From Neocallimastix lanati (nom. inval.) (lineage: Eukaryota; Neocallimastigomycota; Neocallimastigomycetes; Neocallimastigales; Neocallimastigaceae): a DNA stretch of 64,000 bases. The DNA is taken from assembly GCA_016946835.1 (NCBI GenBank), contig JACVTC010000131.1, positions 231,501 through 295,500 on the forward strand, given 5' to 3'. The position numbers were made by a program, and so were the translations under genes. This document shows positions 57,461 to 64,000 of this stretch, piece by piece (the stretch's first letter is position 1; each line of letters begins with the position of its first letter). The notes beneath the pieces were generated by a model. That model did no database searches. It had not been told where the DNA came from and worked only from the letters and a program-made list of their open reading frames with translations.

Positions 57461-58683
57461 TACTATATGTTGTGATAACATTTAAAAAAAAAAAAATTTA
57501 ATTTTTTTTCTTTTTAATAGAGAATATGAAAATAAGAAAATAATTAATAAACTTGTAAATAAAAAAAAAAAAAAATAAAAAACTAAATAAATAAAATAAA
57601 TTACATAAATATATATATATATATATTTAAATTTGAAGAAATGAAAAAAAAAAAAAAAGCAATTAGAACAATCATTAATCAAAAGATATATATATATATA
57701 TAATTAATTAATTTGAAAATTTTTGTGAAAGATTTTTCTATTGAATTTAAAGGGGGGTTTTATTTTAAGTATATATATATATATATGAATATATAATTAG
57801 ATAACAGGACAGGACAAATATAATTAAATTTGATTATAGAGAAAAAATTTTTTTAATATTTAATATGAATAGCAATACCATTAAATATTAAATAATAAAT
57901 ATATTATTATTATTATTACCATCATTAATTTAATATTAATATTAATAATACTAATAATAGTCATTTAATTTATGTCATAACAAAAATATATAAAAAATAA
58001 AAAAAAAAAAAATTGTAATAAATAAAATATATATATATCTATTTATATTCATATTATCTATCTTTTTTTTTTTTTTTTTTGAAAGTCTATACTAAAATTA
58101 TATTATTTTTTCTATTAATCATTTTTGTTGAACGACTTTAAATATATATATATATATATATTTTTTTTAAATTAATATATATATATATATATAATAAAAA
58201 TAAAAAAAAAAAAAAATAAAAAAGTAAAAAAAAAATAAAACCCTATTTTATATTCTATTAAAAATTCATGTTGAAATGTAAAATATATATATATATATAT
58301 ATATCAATATATTAATACATCATACTGTTGAATATTGCTATATAGTTTATTTCGTAAATTATTTTTTTACTTTAATAAATGACATTTTAATCAATGAATG
58401 AATTTTAATATTTAAAAAGTCTTTTTGTTCTTTTTTTTTTTTTTTTTTTTTTTTTTATATGATATTAAAATACTTTCTACCAACTACTTTAAAAAATTTG
58501 ATGCTTGAAAATTGCATAGAATAAAAAAAAAAAAAAAATTACCAAAATGATATATTTAATCATTGCCATTGCATGAAATTTGATTTTTAATAAGTCTTTT
58601 TCTTCTTTTTTTTTTTTTAGGATATTAAAATACTTTCTACTAACTACTTTAAAAGATTGATGCTTGAAATTTGTATAAGTATA

Positions 58684-58727
<44 letters not shown>

Positions 58728-59176
58728 ATAATAAAAAAAAAAATTACCAAAATATTTTTAATAAAAACTTTAAAAAAAAAAAAAATTTTTTTTTTTTTTT
58801 TTTCCTTCCTATTATTATTATTTTTCTTTTTTTTTTCCTTTCATAGTTCCTTTCTACAATTTTGTAAAAACTCATTTTAAAGTTATTTCAACTTTTATCT
58901 TTCCATGTTTTCATTTTTGAATTATCTAATACTTGTTCATTATTAAAATTTAAATAAATAAATAAATATATATATATATATATATATATTTATTTTTTTT
59001 TTCCTCTTTTAATAATTGATCAATCATTTTACCCAATATTATTTAGTTTAAATGACCAAAAAAAAAAAAAAAAAGTAAAAAAATTAGCAATATTTAAATA
59101 ATTATTATTATTATTATTATTTTTAACTTTTATATGTTTCATCATATACTATTTATTTTTATTTATTTTTATTTAA

Positions 59177-59220
<44 letters not shown>

Positions 59221-59319
59221 ACTAAATACGTACTTAAATTAATTTATAAACTTTTTGATCTATTCAAATTAAAAAAAATATATATATTTACATTAGATTT
59301 CATTTAAAATGTCTCTTTT

Positions 59320-59352
<33 letters not shown>

Positions 59353-59732
59353 CTTATAAAAAAAAAAAGAAAAATAAAAAAAGTAGTAAAAAAAAAAAGA
59401 TATTTTATAAATAAAATCTTTTTTAAAAAATAAAAAATAAACGATTATTTTGAAAAAATATAAAGAAAAAAAAAAAAAAAAAAAAAACAATTTTTTTTTT
59501 TTTTTTATTTTTTTCATGTCTATTTTAATTTTTAATAGATTTTTTTTTTATTAAAAAAAAAATTACTAGTAAAAAGGAAAAAGAATGATATAATTATTTA
59601 AAATTACAATAAATATATTTTGTATTTTAAAAATTTTTTAAGTTTGGATTTTTGCTTCTTCTTTTCTTTTTCTTTCTTTTTTTCCTCTTTTATGTTTTTT
59701 GTTTTTTTGTAATTTTTTTTTATCTATAATGC

Positions 59733-59766
<34 letters not shown>

Positions 59767-59849
59767 TAATAATAATAATAAATTAAATAAATAAAATTTA
59801 CTAAATAAAAAAAATCTATCATAAATATAATTATTTTTTTTTATATAAA

Positions 59850-59890
<41 letters not shown>

Positions 59891-60136
59891 TTAAATAATA
59901 TTTTGTTTTTATAAACATTTTTTTTCTTTTTCTTTTTCTTTTTTTCTTTTTTTATCATTAATTTTCAGTTTCATCAAATTTTAAAATTTTTCGTATTTTT
60001 AGATAGTAAAGAGAAGTGTACTTATTTTTACTTTTTAGTTCAATTTTTTTTTTTTCATGATATATCTAAATTATTTTTTTTTCTTCTTCTTCTTTTTTTT
60101 CTTCTTCTTCTTCTTCTTCTTCTTTATTTATTTTGT
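57461..60136. other. AT-rich intergenic DNA
   Basis: Homopolymers, TA and TTA repeats and CTT runs near 60080-60120. A partial direct repeat, 'gatattaaaatactttctac(c/t)aactactttaaaa', occurs at about 58460 and 58620. No gene seen. Confidence 0.65.
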
Positions 60137-61540
60137 TTATTCTTTATTTAATTCATCTTTAACCTCCTTAATTTCTTCTGTTTTATTTTCACTGCCTTTT
60201 CTTGCTTCAGTTAATTGTTCTTGTAAATCCTTAATTTTATCTAAAAGTTTCTTTTCTTTAGATTCCCACTCTATTCTATTGGATTCAAGCATAGCAAGTC
60301 TAATAGAAAGATTTTTATTATCAGCTTCTAAACGTTTGACATGATTTTCTAATGTTTCCATCTTTAAAACCTTACGCATTCTTGAACGTCTGGCAGCTTC
60401 TGTATTTTTTTGTCTCTTTAAAGCTAATTCTAATGAAATTGGTTCATTATTCTTACCGTGGGAACGAGAATTTGTTTTTATGGTCATTGGACTGTTCACA
60501 ACATTTTGATTGACAGTAAGAATGTTACCTTGACCAAGTTTACCATTGGTAAGGTTAGCTTGAGTTGGATAGTTGGAAGCAATATTAGTAGTAGAAGAAA
60601 TAATAGTTTGTTGTTGACCTTTACCTTGAATCGTTTGTGTGAAGCTTTGATTATAGTATTGTTGGAAACCATTATTTTGTCCTGGATAGGAAGAACTACT
60701 ATTCATATTGATATTCATAGTACCATTTTGTTGAGTCTGAGTTAAGGCGCCTTGATTAACCGGTACAGATTGAGACATAAAACCATTGGCTGGAGTATTG
60801 TTAACGATATTAATTGGACTACTGTTAGTAAAGGAGGTAGATTGCATTGGAGCAGCAATAGCAACTTGCTGGTTTTTATTAATATCTACAGCACCCATTG
60901 GTGGAGATGGATAACGTTGATCATTATTTTGTGGAATAGCAGTAAAAGTAGCAGAAGAAGTACTACCTTGACTAATAACTTGACCATTCTTCATATTGTC
61001 GTTAACAGGAAGAGCTGGGAAAAAGTTCATACTATTACCATCAATTGAAGATATCGTTTGAGTATATATTGGATTGGGTTGTTGATTAGCAACATTTTGT
61101 GGATTTATTGGTTGTGTTGATATGGCATTAGTGGTAATAGAAGTGGATGAAGTTGGAGTAGAAACGGTAACAGCAACATTATTTAATAATAAATTAGAAG
61201 TGGTAGTTTCAGTTAATGCCTGTGGAGAATAAGTTGGAGTTTGTAAATAGGTGGTCGTATTAACCATATTTGGTTGACCCTGTGATATTAATTGAGCTGA
61301 TGTATTACTGGTTTGGAAATTTGTTTGATTAGCATTAAAAGTTTGAATGGCAGTTGCTTGACCATTATTAACTTGGTAGTATTGAGTCTTTTGTACATTA
61401 GCATAATTATCAGTAGCCATACCATTAGCTTGATTATTTAAAACTGAACCATCAGCTAATAATGTTTGTTGACCATAGGAATAGTTTTCAAAAGTAACTG
61501 GTTGTTGAATAGTAGACATTTCGCTTTTTCTTTTATACAA
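60137..61540 (-). CDS. Gcn4/CPC1-like bZIP transcription factor, 467 aa
   Basis: Single exon. The first 370 residues are Gln/Asn/Thr/Ser-rich low-complexity sequence typical of fungal activation domains. The C-terminal bZIP has the basic region LELALKRQKNTEAARRSRMRK (N379-TEAARRSR), matching the NTEAARRSR signature of Gcn4, which binds TGACTCA-type sites as a dimer. A leucine zipper/coiled coil follows (about 394-450) and an acidic tail. Gcn4 homologues activate amino-acid biosynthesis in fungi; this role is inferred. The start may be ATG 61540 (MYKRKSEM) or ATG 61519 (MSTIQQP). The long zipper extension beyond the Gcn4 end is a difference from yeast Gcn4. Confidence 0.92.
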   Translation of the reverse strand: MYKRKSEMSTIQQPVTFENYSYGQQTLLADGSVLNNQANGMATDNYANVQKTQYYQVNNGQATAIQTFNANQTNFQTSNTSAQLISQGQPNMVNTTTYLQTPTYSPQALTETTTSNLLLNNVAVTVSTPTSSTSITTNAISTQPINPQNVANQQPNPIYTQTISSIDGNSMNFFPALPVNDNMKNGQVISQGSTSSATFTAIPQNNDQRYPSPPMGAVDINKNQQVAIAAPMQSTSFTNSSPINIVNNTPANGFMSQSVPVNQGALTQTQQNGTMNINMNSSSSYPGQNNGFQQYYNQSFTQTIQGKGQQQTIISSTTNIASNYPTQANLTNGKLGQGNILTVNQNVVNSPMTIKTNSRSHGKNNEPISLELALKRQKNTEAARRSRMRKVLKMETLENHVKRLEADNKNLSIRLAMLESNRIEWESKEKKLLDKIKDLQEQLTEARKGSENKTEEIKEVKDELNKE

Positions 61541-61594
61541 AATATGTAATGTTTTCTTTTCTTTTTTTTTTAATTATTTTTTTTTTTTTTTTAG

Positions 61595-61622
61595 TTTTTG
61601 TTTTTGTTTTTGTTTTTGTTTT
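61595..61622. repeat. (GTTTTT)n hexanucleotide repeat in the bZIP leader
   Basis: Four to five copies of gtttttgttttt lie between the uORF and the main start. Confidence 0.8.
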
Positions 61623-61736
61623 AGTTGTTAGTTCGTTTTTATCGTTAATACGTTTTTAAGTGTTTATTTATTATTTAGAATTATTTCAAATAATTCTATT
61701 GTTAAATTATTTATTAAAATTTATATATTATCTTTC

Positions 61737-61772
61737 TCAAAAAGATATTTTATTAAAATATTCACTTTTCAT
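61737..61772 (-). promoter_or_regulatory. 11-codon upstream ORF in the bZIP leader
   Basis: ATG 61772 to TGA 61737 encodes MKSEYFNKISF, about 200 nt upstream of the main start. It is the only ATG on the sense strand between 61541 and about 62180 by direct reading. GCN4-type genes are classically controlled by uORFs. Whether this one lies in the transcript is not known. Confidence 0.5.
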
Positions 61773-64000
61773 ATAAAAAAAAAAAAGTTTCAAACTTTTT
61801 TTTTTTTTTTTAAACTTCTTGTCTTTGATTTCTATTATTTCGTGTTTTCGAAAAATATAATTTAATTTCTTTTTTTTTATTTATATATATAATTTCTTTG
61901 GTGGAAAAAAAAAATGATATTTATACTTAAATTATTTGAAATTATATATAAAACAAAAAAAAAAAAAGAATTTATATTATATTAAATGAATTATTTTCTT
62001 CGTTTTCTTTTCTTTTCTTTTTTTCTCGTTTTATTTTTAGTAATTCTATTCTTTAATTATTGTTATATATTACGGAGATATATAAATTTCTTCCTTGTTT
62101 TCTATCTTCTTCTTTTTTTTACTTTTAATAAGTATTATAAATATAAAATTTTTAATTTTTATCAATAAAAAATTAAAAATGGTATATTTCTTTTAAAAAA
62201 AAAAATATTTTTGTTTTTTTAAACTAACTAAAAAAAAAGTATAAAATATTTTACAAAAATAGTTAAATATAAAATTTTTTGTTGGTAAAACGTTTCTTTT
62301 TTTTTTTTTTTTTCTTAGTAAAAATAAAAAAAAAATTATATCATTTAAATAAGTGAACAATAGAAAATAAAAAAAATTTTTTTTTAAAAAAAAATAAAAC
62401 AATAATTTTTTATAGTAATAAAAATTTTGAATTTGAAATTATGTTACTATTATATATTAAATAGAGTGTTGTGTAGTTTTCGTTATTTTTTTTTTCTTTT
62501 TTTTTCTTTTTTAAAAATTAAAAATAAAAGTATATGTAGTTTAATGTTTCTTATTATTATTGTTTAACCATTTAAAGAAATAATATTTATTCTTTTAATA
62601 AATAGTTTTTTTTTTTTTCGTATATATATATATAGATATTTTATATTCTATATGTTTATGACTTTTTAATATTTTTATGAAAAAAAAAAATTTTTTTTTT
62701 TTTTTGAACTAAAAAAATATGTATATTTTATATAAATAAAAAGAAAAAAAAACTTTTAATTTAATATTTATTTAAAATTTAAACTGAAATTTATTTATAA
62801 AAAAAAAATTTCAAAAATTGAATGATTTAAAAAAAAAAAAAATTATTTGGAAAATAATAAAATATTTAAAAAAAAAAAAAAATACTTTTGTTCTTTTTTT
62901 ATAGTTTTTCCAAAAAAAAAAATAATAATAATAATAATAATTATAATAATAAATAAATAAATAAATAAATTTATTTTAATTAATTTTTATCATAAATTAT
63001 GATTATTATTTTTAACATTTTATTTTAATTATTATTAATTAAAAAAAAATCTTTTTAATATATCTTAACTTAGCTTAAAAAAATATATAAATAAATATTA
63101 TTAATTTGAGTTTATAACTACAAAAATTCATATATATTTAACTTAACAATATCTATAGTAACATTTGAATAAGATAATTTATTAGATTTAATGTTAAAAT
63201 ATATAATGTATTTAATTAATTTATTAATTTTTAAATAAAATAACAATAGTAATGTATTTTAAATGATATATATTAATCATTTAAAATACAATACATTTCA
63301 TAATATATATGATTAAAATAAAAAAAAAACATATATTCTAAATAAATTTAGATTTTTATATTATATTATAATATTAAAGTAATATATGTAGCACAATATT
63401 TTTAATAAATATTTTTTTATATATAATATATAAAAGTGAATCAACAATATATTTTTAAATTATATTCAATAAAAATGACATTTATATTGTACAGTAGGAG
63501 AATTAAACAATAAATTCAAATATATAAATTTTATATATAAATAATATAAAATATACCAAAAAAAAAAAAAAATAAAAAAAAATAATTTGGATTAAATTAA
63601 TTTAGCCATATATTATATAAATAAGATTTAATGTATAATATATGATTCTTTTATACTATATTTTAAATAGTAATATATTTAATTTATATATTATATGTAT
63701 TTTTCACAAATAATAATTATAAAAATATATATATATAATATATTTTGATTATAAATAAATAAATAAATTTATTATTTATTTATTTCTAATCATAATTATT
63801 AAAATTAAATGATGTTTAATTCATAAATACTTTATTATTTATTAAGGTTGTTTTTTATTTTAAATAAATTATTAATTATACATAGAATATATGGTCTTCA
63901 ATTAATGGGATTTAATAATAAATTATATAGGAATATTATTTAATATATAATCGTAACAAATTAGAATTTAAAGATTAAAATAATATTAATTAAAGTTTAT
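61773..64000. other. AT-rich upstream/intergenic DNA
   Basis: No coding sequence found. It presumably includes the bZIP promoter in its left part. Poly-A/T tracts, AATAAT and TA repeats. Confidence 0.6.
63253..63290. repeat. Perfect 15-bp inverted repeat, 8-nt loop
   Basis: TGTATTTTAAATGAT pairs with ATCATTTAAAATACA. No neighbouring ORF or terminator context; function unknown. Confidence 0.7.

Noticed and set aside
58671-59517. Lys/Phe-rich short ORFs
   Set aside because: Translations of poly-A/poly-T tracts with no other support.

Overview
ORGANISM. The window is extremely A+T-rich eukaryotic DNA, with long A/T homopolymers, TA and AAT microsatellites, Asn-rich proteins and short AT-rich introns. 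It carries two apparent host genes. One is a single-exon Gcn4-like bZIP regulator, a fungal type. The other is a 12-exon orthologue of the centriolar/ciliary coiled-coil protein CCDC112, which is expected only where flagella are built. Together with the base composition this points to a zoosporic (flagellated) fungus, most likely an anaerobic gut fungus (Neocallimastigomycota). The taxon is inferred, not proven.

LAYOUT. (1) 1-1101: near-perfect 1.1 kb palindrome made of LTR-like arms. (2) 1299-4630: 5' half of a broken Ty3/gypsy element, 'H', minus strand. (3) 4634-5686: solo LTR 'F'. (4) 5691-12791: complete Tf1-like Ty3/gypsy element 'A', plus strand, one 1347-codon Gag-Pol ORF. (5) 12797-13775: inverted solo LTR of the A family. 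(6) 13779-19889: complete Ty3/gypsy element 'C', minus strand, no LTR difference seen, gag and pol open. (7) 19898-23875: solo or fragmentary LTRs (I, F2, B, J, inverted A). (8) 23882-37000: old Ty3/gypsy element 'D', minus strand, split by the nested chromodomain element 'E' (27181-33408). (9) 37005-44416: degenerate Ty3/gypsy 'B', minus strand. (10) 44417-46640: 3' half of a Ty1/copia element. (11) 47331-52212: CCDC112-like gene, minus strand. (12) 54413-57460: rotted copia element with an internal inversion. (13) 60137-61540: Gcn4-like bZIP gene with one upstream uORF, minus strand. Flanks are AT-rich non-coding DNA.

HOW IT FITS TOGETHER. About 45 kb of the left side is essentially wall-to-wall LTR retroelements. 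Two gypsy lineages can be separated by sequence alone. Lineage 1 (A, E) appears to self-prime reverse transcription as Tf1 does: an 11-12 nt stretch about 30-36 nt after an LTR TATA box is exactly complementary to the first bases after the 5' LTR. Lineage 2 (H, B, C, D) has PBSs matching tRNA 3' ends. Its gag ends on a conserved UUUAAA(C/U) -1 frameshift heptamer, its protease reads D(S/T)C instead of D(S/T)G where that region survives (B, C), and its duplications are apparently 4 bp. Many LTR ends sit exactly 3-5 bp (AAAA or AACA) from the next LTR start. This suggests that successive elements integrated repeatedly into the previous element's target duplication.
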